Made by a program: the position numbers and the translations under genes. Source: JAAZHD01 sp012510895 (lineage in GTDB: Bacteria > Bacillota > Clostridia > Caldicoprobacterales > DTU083). From it: a stretch of 64,000 nt of DNA. The DNA is taken from contig JBMNJC010000028.1 of the NCBI GenBank assembly GCA_050951465.1, positions 62,001 through 126,000 of the forward strand. The letters are read 5' to 3'. The notes under the pieces were generated by a model. That model was not told the DNA's origin. It ran no database searches and worked only from the letters and a program-made list of their open reading frames with translations. Positions 8,133 through 17,026 of this stretch are shown here, piece by piece. How positions within the stretch are numbered: position 1 is the stretch's first letter; every line of letters starts with the position of its first letter.

Positions 8133-9839
8133 ATGGGGGTAAAAAGAAAAAAAAGGGATATTATAGAATTCCTTACCGTATTTCTTGTATCCTTAATCGT
8201 ATATGGTACTGTCGGATGGTATGATTCCTATATATACCGTATACTTTATATGGACGATTATTTAAACCTGCATTTAGGACTGGAAGGTTTAAGCATTCTC
8301 ATGTCCTTTTGCATTTTTCTTGTGGCTTTTTATACCCTGGTAAGTAAGAAAAATACAAGAACCTTTGTGTTTATGTGTACCTTTATATCCATTGGGATTC
8401 TTGATTATATGCATACTTTAACATATAAAGGAATGCCGGGTTTTTTAGCCGAGGCATCTGTCGATAACGCCACTGCTTTTTGGATTGCTGCCAGAATAAC
8501 AGGTGCTTTCGGCTTGTTAGTCGCATCACTGACGAAACCGGAAAGCATCATAAAGCTGCCTCGTTTTGGAGCTGTGTTAGCGGCTCTTCTGTATTCAGGA
8601 ACTATTATATACCTGATTGCCTATAAGCCGGAAATTATTCCGCCCTTGTTTATTGAAGGGCATGGACTGACCCCTCTTAAGATTTATCTGGAGTATTCGA
8701 TAATTGTACTCCACATTATCACAATTATTCTGTTTTTCATGAGATATCTGAAGGCTGAATGTGCTAAAGAATACAGATATATGATTCTGTCGCTGCTTTT
8801 ATGCATATTCAGCGAAATATCATTTACTGCATATACCAGTGTATATGATACATATAATCTGCTGGGGCATTTATATAAAATAATTGCTTATTATTTACTT
8901 TTTAAGGCAAAATTCGTTTCAAATGTTCAAAAACCTTACCTGGCTCTTCATAAAGCAGAAGCAGAACTTCAGGAATACGTAGATAACCTGGAACAACTGG
9001 TTGAACAAAGGACAGAGGAAATCAGAACAGCCAATGATAAGCTTCTGAAAGATATGGACTATGCACGGCATATTCAGACTGCCCTTCTACCTTTGTCTTT
9101 TCCTATTACCGATAAATTGCAGTTTGCAGCCAGGTATCTGCCCTGCGAAAAAATTGGAGGTGATTTTTATAACGTATATAGGCTGGATGAAGACAACATC
9201 GGCATATTAATTGGTGATGTCGCAGGTCATGGGGTTTCCGCAGCAATGATCACTGTTTTTATCAATCAAAACATCCATATACGCAGGGAGTATGACGACG
9301 GGAGAATTCGTATTTTGACTCCGAAACAGGTTTTAACTAATCTGTTTTACATATATAATCGCATGAGTTTTCCGGATGAAATATATACTGTTCTATTCTA
9401 TGGTATCTACAATATACAGGATAAAATACTAACCTACAGTTCTGCCGGTATGAATACAGCGCCCTTGGTAGTAAGAAGAAACGGAAACGTAGATTCCATA
9501 CCGGTAGAAGGTCTGCCAATCTGCAAATTAGGAGGTCTGGTTAATCCTTCCTATGACAATCAGGTACTCCAATTGGAAGAAGGAGATACCGTACTCTTCT
9601 ATACTGATGGGTTGATTGAAATTGATCGGAAGCACCCAAATCATTTTAATGAAGACAATTTGAAGGAATACCTGCGGGGTATAAAGAACACGGATGCACC
9701 TGAAATGGTAAACTATATGTTTGATTTATACTATACAATTTTGGATGATAAACAAATGATAGACGACGTTACAGTTCTGGCAATGAAAATTGAAGGAAAG
9801 GTTGAAACAGCGGAAATGAAAGATGTTTCAGCTTTCTGA
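8133..9839 (+). CDS. MASE3-sensor PP2C (SpoIIE-type) serine/threonine phosphatase
   Basis: 568 aa. Residues 1-265 hold about seven transmembrane segments with MASE3-like sequence (DYMHTLTYKGMPGF), a membrane sensor found on signalling proteins. Residues ~270-305 form a coiled coil (AELQEYVDNLEQLVEQRTEE). Residues ~310-555 are a PP2C phosphatase of the SpoIIE/RsbU class: IGGDFYN and GDVAGHGVSAA carry metal-binding Asp residues, FYTDGL and DDVTVL the others. Such proteins dephosphorylate anti-sigma antagonist proteins, but no anti-sigma or antagonist gene is nearby. ATG follows GGGGGAAG. Confidence 0.9.
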   Translation: MGVKRKKRDIIEFLTVFLVSLIVYGTVGWYDSYIYRILYMDDYLNLHLGLEGLSILMSFCIFLVAFYTLVSKKNTRTFVFMCTFISIGILDYMHTLTYKGMPGFLAEASVDNATAFWIAARITGAFGLLVASLTKPESIIKLPRFGAVLAALLYSGTIIYLIAYKPEIIPPLFIEGHGLTPLKIYLEYSIIVLHIITIILFFMRYLKAECAKEYRYMILSLLLCIFSEISFTAYTSVYDTYNLLGHLYKIIAYYLLFKAKFVSNVQKPYLALHKAEAELQEYVDNLEQLVEQRTEEIRTANDKLLKDMDYARHIQTALLPLSFPITDKLQFAARYLPCEKIGGDFYNVYRLDEDNIGILIGDVAGHGVSAAMITVFINQNIHIRREYDDGRIRILTPKQVLTNLFYIYNRMSFPDEIYTVLFYGIYNIQDKILTYSSAGMNTAPLVVRRNGNVDSIPVEGLPICKLGGLVNPSYDNQVLQLEEGDTVLFYTDGLIEIDRKHPNHFNEDNLKEYLRGIKNTDAPEMVNYMFDLYYTILDDKQMIDDVTVLAMKIEGKVETAEMKDVSAF

Positions 9840-9878
9840 AGATTCATATAAAAAATGAAATAAAGGAGTGGATTTAGT

Positions 9879-10418
9879 ATGAATAAACATCTGAAGTGGT
9901 TTACTAGAACAGCCATTCTCTTAGCTTTAACGGTCTTATTTCAATCTTTAAGGGTATTGCTTTCTTTTTTACCAGCCAATGTAAGTCAATATATTATAGG
10001 TTCTCTGGTAAATTTATGTCTGCTGGTTGCAGCTATAACTGTCGGAATCAAAGGCGGCCTGGTAATTTCTGTTGCTGCACCTGTTATTGCGTTTCTTCAG
10101 GGCTTCACACCGTTCCCTGTGCTTGTGGTTCCCATTGCATTGGGCAACCTGGTACTGGTTGTAATTGCATCATTGTTATATGAAAAAAACACTATACTTG
10201 CTTTCGCTGCTGCAGCGGTTGTTAAATTTATTACCTTGTATTTAGGTGTTGTAGTAATTGTTCTTCCGTTCTTCTTAGCCGGAGCGCCGGATAAAGTAAA
10301 AGCGGTATTATCCTTACAATTCAGCTGGCCGCAGTTGGTTACTGCATCGATAGGCGGAGTTCTAGCGGCTATCATATTGCCAATTCTTACGAAAGCAGAT
10401 CCTTCGTTGAATAAATAA
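9879..10418 (+). CDS. ECF transporter S component (substrate-binding subunit)
   Basis: 179 aa, six predicted transmembrane helices, start ATG 9879 after AAAGGAGTGG. The LTVLFQSLR near the N-terminus and the small hydrophobic fold resemble S components of energy-coupling-factor vitamin transporters. No EcfA/EcfT genes are adjacent, as is normal for group II ECF systems with a shared energising module. Substrate not assignable from sequence and there is no vitamin riboswitch in front. Confidence 0.7.
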   Translation: MNKHLKWFTRTAILLALTVLFQSLRVLLSFLPANVSQYIIGSLVNLCLLVAAITVGIKGGLVISVAAPVIAFLQGFTPFPVLVVPIALGNLVLVVIASLLYEKNTILAFAAAAVVKFITLYLGVVVIVLPFFLAGAPDKVKAVLSLQFSWPQLVTASIGGVLAAIILPILTKADPSLNK

Positions 10419-10436
10419 GAATAATCCGGGTTAAGT

Positions 10437-10468
10437 AAAAAAGCAGCATGGCTGCTTTTCATTTTTTT
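10437..10468. terminator. Terminator between the convergent ECF-S gene and the repeat protein gene
   Basis: AAAAGCAGC (10439-10447) / GCTGCTTTT (10451-10459), ATG loop, T-rich on the plus strand (ATTTTTTT) and A-rich before the stem, so probably bidirectional. Confidence 0.8.
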
Positions 10469-10476
10469 AGTCTTTT

Positions 10477-11607
10477 TTAATCGGAGTCGGTTTCAGTATC
10501 ATTTTCTGACTGTGTCAGCAGTTGTGCCAACTTTAAAATCATTCCCATAGATTCCTTTTGCTCCTCGTTCAACATAGGGGAAAGGGAATCAATGATGTTT
10601 TGAATCTGATCTGCCTGATCTGTTTTATCATCCTCATTACTTTCTTCTGATTTCGTATCTGTGATCATATCTTCTTTGTCTTTAGTATCTTTAACTTGTT
10701 TTTCCACTTCGATATTCTTTCCGAAAACAGATTTTTCGTTTTTTTTCCTGTTTCTCAAATTTAGTTTTTCCGTCTCCTCCATTAATTCTATCATATTTAA
10801 AACCTGAATGGCCTTGTCTGCTCGTTTTCTGGATTCCTTAGGCAGTATGGGATGGACTATTTTAAGTATATCTCCTGCAGAAGATATAGGGTTGGTTCTT
10901 TTGTTTTCCATGAGAAGCATATTATTGCGATGGAGCATGATGTTTCTATTAAGTTTATCAATTCGTTCGAAAATATCTATAGCCTGTGATACGTATCTTC
11001 TGTCATTCGGGTTAATGTAAGGTTTTAATGCCTTTATGGCATCCAAAGCTCTTTTTCCGGGATTTGACGCTATGTTTGCATTCTCTATTGAATGCTGATA
11101 TCGATAAGTATCATTCATTACATTTTTCATCAAGTGGGCGGCTTCCAATACACCTGCAGCCGTATACGCCGCCTTCTGCTCCTTTTCATTAAGGTATGGT
11201 CCAAGAGACTTCAGAATATCAATACTTTTTGGATTGGTCAGGAATGTAATGCTTTTGTTTCTTGATCCAATGAATTCCAAAAGCAGCCATGCCCCAAACA
11301 AAATTAATATATAGGTTAATAATTCATGCGGGGATACAGATTTTGAATTAACAGGAATTAAAGGCCGGTTTTCAGATAAGTAGGATATTTCAGGTTCTTT
11401 TGTTAATGTATTTACCGGATAAGTTTCGGTTTTTCTCTTATGCTCAGCTATTGACACCACATTGCCTGGTTTGTTTTTTTCAGAAAAAAAATTATCAGTC
11501 AGCTCCCATTCCGGCGGCACTACAGCATCTGGAAAAAGGTCTCTTCTTGGAATAAACTTTCTGGGTTCTTTTTTTTTAAATGGCCATTGATCATTTTTCT
11601 TTATCAT
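10477..11607 (-). CDS. Hypothetical membrane protein with four repeats of a [I/L]xxLxPxL motif
   Basis: 376 aa. I chose the ATG at 11607 because GGAGGAGG precedes it; an upstream in-frame start at 11643 lacks a ribosome site. A lysine/proline-rich N-terminal part is followed by one hydrophobic segment (~97-113). The rest carries a repeated helix motif: LKSLGPYLNEKEQK (132-145), IKALKPYINPNDRR (191-204), LKIVHPILPKESRK (248-261) and IDSLSPMLNEEQKE (339-352). A low-complexity acidic/lysine linker precedes the last copy, and the C-terminus is acidic. The neighbouring divergent gene has the same motif. No known family recognised; function unknown. Confidence 0.75.
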   Translation of the reverse strand: MIKKNDQWPFKKKEPRKFIPRRDLFPDAVVPPEWELTDNFFSEKNKPGNVVSIAEHKRKTETYPVNTLTKEPEISYLSENRPLIPVNSKSVSPHELLTYILILFGAWLLLEFIGSRNKSITFLTNPKSIDILKSLGPYLNEKEQKAAYTAAGVLEAAHLMKNVMNDTYRYQHSIENANIASNPGKRALDAIKALKPYINPNDRRYVSQAIDIFERIDKLNRNIMLHRNNMLLMENKRTNPISSAGDILKIVHPILPKESRKRADKAIQVLNMIELMEETEKLNLRNRKKNEKSVFGKNIEVEKQVKDTKDKEDMITDTKSEESNEDDKTDQADQIQNIIDSLSPMLNEEQKESMGMILKLAQLLTQSENDTETDSD

Positions 11608-11788
11608 TGTTTTCCTCCTCCACAATGATATGAACGACTTCAAACATATGTAAGAAGCCGACTAATGTTCCATATTTTATAATACGCAGGGGCATGGATG
11701 ATGTGCACCTTAATACAGCTAAGAATTGTGTCAATTATAAAAAGTGTGAATAGGATGATAAAGAGAGAATGTCTGGAGGAGTGATAAT

Positions 11789-12013
11789 ATGGAGTTCAAT
11801 ACCCAGGACATGAAGAGGATATCGGAAATTGCCCGAAAGATGAAGGGAAAGTCTGAGGATCAGATTATAAAAGAGCTGAGTCATATGATTAGGGCAGGTG
11901 AAGGCGGCCTGACTCCGGAAAAGGCAGAGAGCATGTTTAAGATGATTTTGCCTCTTCTGACTGCAGAACAGAAAAACAAAGTAAAGAAACTGATGGATGA
12001 GCTTCGATATTAA
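11789..12013 (+). CDS. Small helical protein (74 aa) sharing the repeat motif of the divergent neighbour
   Basis: 74 aa, all helical, start ATG 11789 after CTGGAGGAG. Residues 51-64 (KMILPLLTAEQKNK) match the repeat found four times in the divergently transcribed membrane protein (10477-11607), especially IDSLSPMLNEEQKE. The N-terminal part (MKRISEIARKMKG) looks like a regulatory or adaptor helix. The shared motif and divergent arrangement suggest a functional pair. Function unknown. Confidence 0.7.
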   Translation: MEFNTQDMKRISEIARKMKGKSEDQIIKELSHMIRAGEGGLTPEKAESMFKMILPLLTAEQKNKVKKLMDELRY

Positions 12014-12087
12014 TAAAAACCCCCCTATAACATCTTATCTTGTATATACATAGGATATATCAGGTGAGATAGGAAGGGGGGATATCC

Positions 12088-13344
12088 TTGAAAATTCTTA
12101 CAGGGATACTGCTTTTGCCCCTAATGATGGGCAATATGGGCAGAGGCAGGGACAAAATAGACACCAGGCTGTTGAAGAAGACCAGAACCCTTGGTTTAAG
12201 CAAAATTCCTGCTATTATAATATCCAAAGAGGATAAGGTAAATATTTGCAGGACTCATCTGGAAAGCAAGGGGGTTCAAATAAAGTATGAATTACCCCTG
12301 ATCAACAGCTTTGCTGTTGAGATTGAAGGGGGTAAGTTGGAAGAGGCAGCTAAATTGGAAACAGTGGAGTATATTTCCGATGATGCAAAAATGACTTCAC
12401 TTTTAAACGTAGCCGCCCAGGAGGTTGGGGCAAGAATAGCAAATGATACCGGTTATACCGGCAGGGGCATTGGAATAGCCATTCTTGACACCGGCATATA
12501 TCCGCACCCGGATTTTACCAGGCCGCGGAATCGCATTATTGCTTTTCATGACTTTGTTAACGGCAGACACAGTCCGTATGATGATAACGGCCATGGCACA
12601 TTTGTTGCCGGGGTAGCGGCCGGGAACGGATATGCTTCTGACGGCGAATATAAAGGAGTGGCTCCGGAAGCTGATTTGATCGGTGTTAAGGTTATGGATG
12701 AGAAGGGAAGCGGAAACTCGTCTGATATTATTGCCGGTATGCAGTGGGTTATCGATAATCAATATAATTATAATATCAGGATAATGTCACTTTCTTTAGG
12801 ATCAAAACCATCCAGCTCATCGCGGATTGATCCTCTTGCGGCGGCGGTTGAGGCAGTTTGGAAGAAAGGTATTGTTGTCATAGCTGCAGCAGGTAATTCA
12901 GGGCCTAAGCTTAATACCATTGCTACTCCGGGCATAAGTCCGGTGATAATAACGGTCGGAGCAGTTGATGATAATAGAACACCAGAATATGAAGATGATC
13001 AAATTGCTGAATTCTCAAGCCGCGGACCAGCCAGAGGCAGGCAGGTAAAACCCGATGTGGTAGCACCCGGGGTAGGTATTACGGCTGCAAGAACAAATAA
13101 GGAATATACAGGAGGTTTACGCCGGGATAACATGAAAGAGCTTTATACGAAAATGTCCGGTACTTCTGTTGCTACCCCTGTTGTTGCAGGTGCTGCAGCT
13201 TTAATGTTCAGCAAAGATTCAAACATGTCCCCTTCTGCGATAAAAGAGGTTCTTATGGAAAGTGCGTTTAATATGAGCAATGTAAGTAAGTATGCTCAGG
13301 GAAGCGGAATATTAAATATACGTGCGTGTATGAATCTGAAGTAA
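12088..13344 (+). CDS. Subtilisin-like serine peptidase (S8, AprX-like)
   Basis: 418 aa. Catalytic triad visible: Asp134 in ILDTGI, His169 in GHGTFVAG and Ser360 in SGTSVATP; oxyanion Asn in AAGNSGP. The ~100 residues before the catalytic domain resemble an inhibitor-I9-like prosegment (NSFAVEIEGG, VEYISDD). The N-terminus has only a short hydrophobic stretch (ILTGILLLPLMMG), so secretion is uncertain; AprX homologues can be cytoplasmic. The TTG start at 12088 is used because AGGAAGGGGGG lies before it. It is 75 bases downstream of the 74-aa protein gene and probably co-transcribed. Confidence 0.92.
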   Translation: MKILTGILLLPLMMGNMGRGRDKIDTRLLKKTRTLGLSKIPAIIISKEDKVNICRTHLESKGVQIKYELPLINSFAVEIEGGKLEEAAKLETVEYISDDAKMTSLLNVAAQEVGARIANDTGYTGRGIGIAILDTGIYPHPDFTRPRNRIIAFHDFVNGRHSPYDDNGHGTFVAGVAAGNGYASDGEYKGVAPEADLIGVKVMDEKGSGNSSDIIAGMQWVIDNQYNYNIRIMSLSLGSKPSSSSRIDPLAAAVEAVWKKGIVVIAAAGNSGPKLNTIATPGISPVIITVGAVDDNRTPEYEDDQIAEFSSRGPARGRQVKPDVVAPGVGITAARTNKEYTGGLRRDNMKELYTKMSGTSVATPVVAGAAALMFSKDSNMSPSAIKEVLMESAFNMSNVSKYAQGSGILNIRACMNLK

Positions 13345-13382
13345 ACAAAATAGCTGCTTAGGTTTTATAAGTTTTTGTGCTC

Positions 13383-13416
13383 AAATCGGGGGGCTGTTCC
13401 TCCCGATTTATTTTTC
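13383..13416 (+). terminator. Rho-independent terminator after the subtilase gene
   Basis: AAATCGGG / CCCGATTT hairpin followed by ATTTTT. Confidence 0.85.
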
Positions 13417-13476
13417 GCACCAAATAAACTTTTATGAATATATTAGTATGTATCAACTTTAAGGAGGCGGCAATTC

Positions 13477-14475
13477 GTGGCATATATGAAGGAAAATGAG
13501 AGCGCTCCCGGGAAGATACTGATAATTGGGGATGTTATTCTGGAGCAGAATATAATCGGCAGAGTCGGCTGTTCATGTTCGGATTCCTCTGTACCTGTGT
13601 TGAACATAAAAGAAACTATGCATTACCCCGGCGGTGCTGCTAATATTGCTGCCTTGATTAAGGCAATGGGTGCAGAGGTTACTTTGGCCGGCGTAATAGG
13701 GAAGGATGAGGAAGGAGAAAGACTACGCAGGTTTCTAAATCAGAAAAATATTTCTTCTGTGCTGAAGGTTGACGGGAACCGTCCTACAGCTTTGATGCAA
13801 CGAATCGGAACTGAAGAAGAACTCCTGATAAGATTGGACAAATACCATCAGGATGAAATAGTTAACGGCATATTTCATGATATATTAAAAGTAGTAACTT
13901 TGCTTCTGGAAGATGTTAAACTGGTTGTTATTGTCGATTATGGTAAGGGTCTGGTTACAGGCAGTCTGCTGAGCACTGTATGTGAAGTTTGTCAATCTAA
14001 GGGAATTCCGGTTTTTATGGACTTGCAGTGTAAAAACCTTTTTAAAAAAAGTAGCATAGAAATGATAAAAATTCCTTATTCATCACTGGAAGCATTATAC
14101 GGACATAGAATTCAGAATACAGATGATATGGAGAAGGCAGCAAATCTTGTATTTACTGCCTTGGGCTGCAAAACATTAATTGTATCCTGGAGTCCGCCTG
14201 CACCGAACGGTGTATTATTATTCAGACGCTATAATGATTGGATTCATTTTCCCCTTCCCGTTTGGATGAAAAGCATCTCTTCATGTGAGACGGAAGAAAT
14301 ATTTATGGCTGCCTTAATCATAGCTGTGTCCCGATCAATTCCGATGGATTTGGCATGCAAGCAGGCAAGTGAGGCAATAATTAATAGATTTATAAATAAC
14401 AATCACATTCGCGATATTTCTTCCAAAGCTTTTATGCAGGCTTTTACTTCATCCAGCCGATTAAAGAGTCCATAA
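13477..14475 (+). CDS. PfkB-family sugar kinase-like protein, catalytic motif degenerate
   Basis: 332 aa, GTG start after AAGGAGGCGG. The N-terminal half resembles the heptose-7-phosphate kinase (HldE domain 1) branch of PfkB/ribokinase: GDVILEQNIIGRV, VPVLNIKE, YPGGAANIA (substrate loop), RIG...LIRLDKY, and VIVDYGKG. The C-terminal PfkB signature (GAGD[ST]F) is replaced: residues 269-276 read SCETEEIF, so the anion-hole glycines are lost and the catalytic Asp is at best Glu274. The last ~24 residues are encoded antisense to the cysteine desulfurase gene (73-base convergent overlap). It may be a pseudokinase or a decayed gene; no LPS heptose genes are nearby. Confidence 0.8.
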   Translation: MAYMKENESAPGKILIIGDVILEQNIIGRVGCSCSDSSVPVLNIKETMHYPGGAANIAALIKAMGAEVTLAGVIGKDEEGERLRRFLNQKNISSVLKVDGNRPTALMQRIGTEEELLIRLDKYHQDEIVNGIFHDILKVVTLLLEDVKLVVIVDYGKGLVTGSLLSTVCEVCQSKGIPVFMDLQCKNLFKKSSIEMIKIPYSSLEALYGHRIQNTDDMEKAANLVFTALGCKTLIVSWSPPAPNGVLLFRRYNDWIHFPLPVWMKSISSCETEEIFMAALIIAVSRSIPMDLACKQASEAIINRFINNNHIRDISSKAFMQAFTSSSRLKSP

Positions 14476-15542
14476 CTGAAACGCACGGCTCCCTGACGGA
14501 AGGTACCAATGGTTTTATGAGCAAGCGGCGCACAATGGAGTCCGCCGCGAACTGCAATATTGTAACGTTCATCCAGCAGGTTGGCAACTTCTGAAGAGTC
14601 TTTGTCTCCTATATTTATAGATATGACACCTGTTTGTTTTGACAGATCAGAAGGGCCGTATACCTTGATTTGTTTCATATGTGAGAGGGCTTCCAGGAAG
14701 AGTTTCCCTAACCTGTTTTCGTGAGCAAGAATGCCGGATTGTCCTTCCTTCATTATCTCTTCCACACCGGCGCCTAAACCTGCTATGCCTGGTGTGTTCA
14801 TTGTTCCCGTTTCAAACTTGTCAGGCAGAAAATCCGGCTGGTATATGCTGTCTGACTGGCTTCCCGTGCCTCCCTGGCGGATTGATCTAAGCTGTATATC
14901 AGGATGTATATATAAACCGCCGGTTCCTTGCGGACCCAGCAATCCTTTATGTCCAGGAAAAGCCATCATGTCTACCGGCAAATCTGACAGGTTTATAGGT
15001 AATACACCTGCCGTTTGGGCAGCATCGACCAAATATGGTATTCCATGATTTCTGGCAATACGGCCTATGGCTTCTATGGGAAAAATGGTTCCGGTAACAT
15101 TGGATGCATGGGAAGTGACGATAAGTTTTGTATTGCTTTGTATGGCTTTTTCTATATCAAATGGATCCAGAAGGCCTTGGGAGCTGCACTTAACAATTGT
15201 CAGCTCCACTCCTTGTTTTTTCATTTCCATTAAAGGTCTGATAACTGAGTTGTGCTCCATAGTGGTGGTAATAACATGATCCCCCGGTAAAACACTGCCT
15301 TTTATGGCCAGGTTCAGACTGTCAGTGCAGTTGCTGGTAAAGATGATCTGGAAAGGATCCTCTAATCGGAAGAGTTCACATAGCATTTCCCTTGTATATA
15401 AAAGAAGCTGACCGGCTTTTACGGCCATATTATGTCCGGATCGTCCGGGATTTCCTCCGTACTCTTCCATACATCTGACTACTGCACGGATTACTTTCTT
15501 AGGCTTAGGCCAGGTAGTGGCTGCATTATCCATGTAAATCAT
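14403..15542 (-). CDS. Cysteine desulfurase family protein (class V aminotransferase)
   Basis: 379 aa PLP enzyme. Start ATG at 15542 (MIYMDNAATT...) with GGGAGGG before it; the longer upstream frame has no RBS and lacks similarity. Visible: MDNAATTWPKP, TMEHNSV, VDAAQTAGV, PLP lysine in FPGHKGLLGPQG, and catalytic cysteine in RGGLHCAPLAHK. This subgroup (NifS/CsdA-like) mobilises sulfur or selenium from cysteine/selenocysteine. A DUF3343 gene is transcribed divergently, a pairing that supports a sulfur/selenium carrier pathway. Its 3' end overlaps the kinase-like gene. Confidence 0.9.
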   Translation of the reverse strand: MIYMDNAATTWPKPKKVIRAVVRCMEEYGGNPGRSGHNMAVKAGQLLLYTREMLCELFRLEDPFQIIFTSNCTDSLNLAIKGSVLPGDHVITTTMEHNSVIRPLMEMKKQGVELTIVKCSSQGLLDPFDIEKAIQSNTKLIVTSHASNVTGTIFPIEAIGRIARNHGIPYLVDAAQTAGVLPINLSDLPVDMMAFPGHKGLLGPQGTGGLYIHPDIQLRSIRQGGTGSQSDSIYQPDFLPDKFETGTMNTPGIAGLGAGVEEIMKEGQSGILAHENRLGKLFLEALSHMKQIKVYGPSDLSKQTGVISINIGDKDSSEVANLLDERYNIAVRGGLHCAPLAHKTIGTFRQGAVRFSYGLFNRLDEVKACIKALEEISRM

Positions 15543-15556
15543 ATGAACCCTCCCAT

Positions 15557-15592
15557 TATATATAGTAACACTTTTATTACGTGCTATATATA
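15557..15592. promoter_or_regulatory. Inverted repeat in the divergent cysteine desulfurase/DUF3343 promoter region
   Basis: TATATATAG (15557-15565) and CTATATATA (15584-15592), perfect 9-base arms, 18-base spacer, in the 90-base gap between the two divergent genes. It may be a shared operator or a pair of back-to-back -10 regions. Confidence 0.4.
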
Positions 15593-15632
15593 TTAATATG
15601 GAAGACGGATTAGAACTAAAGGAGTGAGGCTG

Positions 15633-15905
15633 ATGCCTTTCCAAGAAAGCTTTGATATACTCTCCTTTCGGTCAAGGCAGCATGCTTTTTATTTTTGCAA
15701 TATACTGCGGGATCATGGAATTTCCTCTCAGGTGATGTCCACGCCTAAAGAAGTTGCACTGGGCTGCGGACTTTCCCTGAGATTTTCTCCGTATGTAACC
15801 AGACGTGTTCTTGATATATACAGACTATATAATATTCCGGTAATCGGCTGTTATCATATAGACCGATGCGGATCTGGTACAAGGATAACCCGTATTCCAA
15901 TATGA
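15633..15905 (+). CDS. DUF3343 protein, putative Se/S carrier
   Basis: 90 aa. ATG 15633 is preferred to the GTG nine bases upstream because AAAGGAG sits at proper distance. The sequence fits DUF3343: SRQHAFYFCNILRDHG, a central VALGCGLSLRF with conserved Cys, and a C-terminal CYHIDRCG. DUF3343 proteins are described as putative sulfur/selenium carriers similar to YedF/TusA-linked proteins, and they often neighbour this type of cysteine desulfurase. The Cys pair could receive persulfide/selenide from the divergent enzyme (inference). Confidence 0.82.
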   Translation: MPFQESFDILSFRSRQHAFYFCNILRDHGISSQVMSTPKEVALGCGLSLRFSPYVTRRVLDIYRLYNIPVIGCYHIDRCGSGTRITRIPI

Positions 15906-15935
15906 TGCATATTTTATGTATTTCAAGATGCCAAA

Positions 15936-15965
15936 AAAAAAAAGCCGTTTCTTACGGCTTTTTCA
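15936..15965. terminator. Bidirectional terminator (DUF3343 / CAP protein)
   Basis: AAAAAGCCG / CGGCTTTTT with TTTCTTA loop, flanked by an A run and a T run; serves convergent genes. Confidence 0.85.
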
Positions 15966-15996
15966 TAATTTTCGTCTATTTTAAATCCGGCTTATA

Positions 15997-16758
15997 TTAT
16001 TTTCCGATAAACATCTGTGTGTAGTATCTGTCATCTACGATACCGACTCCAATGTGTGTAAAGTTAGGATTCAGAATGTTTTTTCTGTGACCTTCGGAAT
16101 TCATCAGCCCTGCATGAGCGCTTTCAACACTGCTGTGTTTGGCCAGATTTTCCCCGGCTGTACGATAACGAATACCAAAGTTTTTCATCATCTCAAAGGG
16201 GCTTCCGTAAGTTGGAGATGTATGAGAGAAGTAGTTATTGTCCTTCATATCTTGTGATTTAATTCTGGCAACACGACTCAGCTCTAAATCTATCGTCAAG
16301 GGAGCAACACCAGCTTTTGCACGTTCCTGATTTACCAGTTCAACCATTTTAAGCTCAGATGAACTCAGCTTATAGTCAGACGACTGCCCGTTTTCAGCAG
16401 GAGGTGTTGTGGGTTTTGGTGCAGGAACTGTTTCTGGCTTGGGAGTGGGTGAAGGAACAGGCACAGGCACCGGTGTTGGTTTCGTTTCAGGTATCGGTGT
16501 TGGTTCCGGCGCCGGTGCAGGAGTTGCAGAGGGCTTAGGTGCCGGTACTGCTTTCTGCATATTTTCAATTATATTTTGAAGCCAATCATACAAATTGCTT
16601 AATTTACCATTTTGAATCAATTGATCTGCATTGGTTCCATAAAATATCTTTACACCATTGCATTTCACATAATTGCCTGCTGCTTGTACCCCTTGCAGCG
16701 GCATCAATACGATAGTCATTATTACTACCAGAATTGCAAATGATTTAAGCTTTTTCAT
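15997..16758 (-). CDS. Secreted CAP-domain (SCP/PR1, YkwD-like) protein
   Basis: 253 aa. Start placed at ATG 16758 (MKKLKSFAIL...), preceded by GTGAGG; an upstream GTG lacks a ribosome site. A signal peptide (basic n-region, IVVIMTIVLM-type core, ending near VQA-A) precedes a small domain that could be a copper-amine-oxidase-like/surface segment. Next is a ~50-residue Pro/Ala/Thr-rich linker with PxPxP repeats, and then the CAP domain (VNQERAKAGVAPL, HTSPTYGSPF, AGENLA, WMNSxGHRKNIL-type motif here LMNSEGHRKNIL). It is likely exported to the cell surface. Enzymatic role of bacterial CAP domains is not settled. Confidence 0.9.
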   Translation of the reverse strand: MKKLKSFAILVVIMTIVLMPLQGVQAAGNYVKCNGVKIFYGTNADQLIQNGKLSNLYDWLQNIIENMQKAVPAPKPSATPAPAPEPTPIPETKPTPVPVPVPSPTPKPETVPAPKPTTPPAENGQSSDYKLSSSELKMVELVNQERAKAGVAPLTIDLELSRVARIKSQDMKDNNYFSHTSPTYGSPFEMMKNFGIRYRTAGENLAKHSSVESAHAGLMNSEGHRKNILNPNFTHIGVGIVDDRYYTQMFIGK

Positions 16759-16996
16759 AAGTTTTTTCCTCACTTTCTTTTTAAGCACCTTAGGGCCAGG
16801 CGCTTAATGAATTTGTAACAATATCGTAACATATGTAATTTATTATGTCAACTATTTGAAGCAATGTAAGTTTTTCCAATACAGCTTTGCTCTTATTACC
16901 GTATCAGCATTCTGGACTTAAGAAAACGGGTATAGTATAATATGAGCAACTATATATAATACATAAATATTTATAGATTATAGAAAAAGCGAGGAC

Positions 16997-17022
16997 GAAT
17001 ACAACGGTAAAGCCGTTGAATA
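16997..17022 (+). repeat. Short palindromic insertion between the nth Shine-Dalgarno and start codon
   Basis: GAATA (16997-17001) and GAATA (17018-17022) flank CAACGG-TAAA-CCGTTG-type palindrome. Without the 21-base repeat unit, the SD GAGGA (16991-16995) would be ~11 bases from the ATG. Confidence 0.45.
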
Positions 17023-17026
17023 AATT

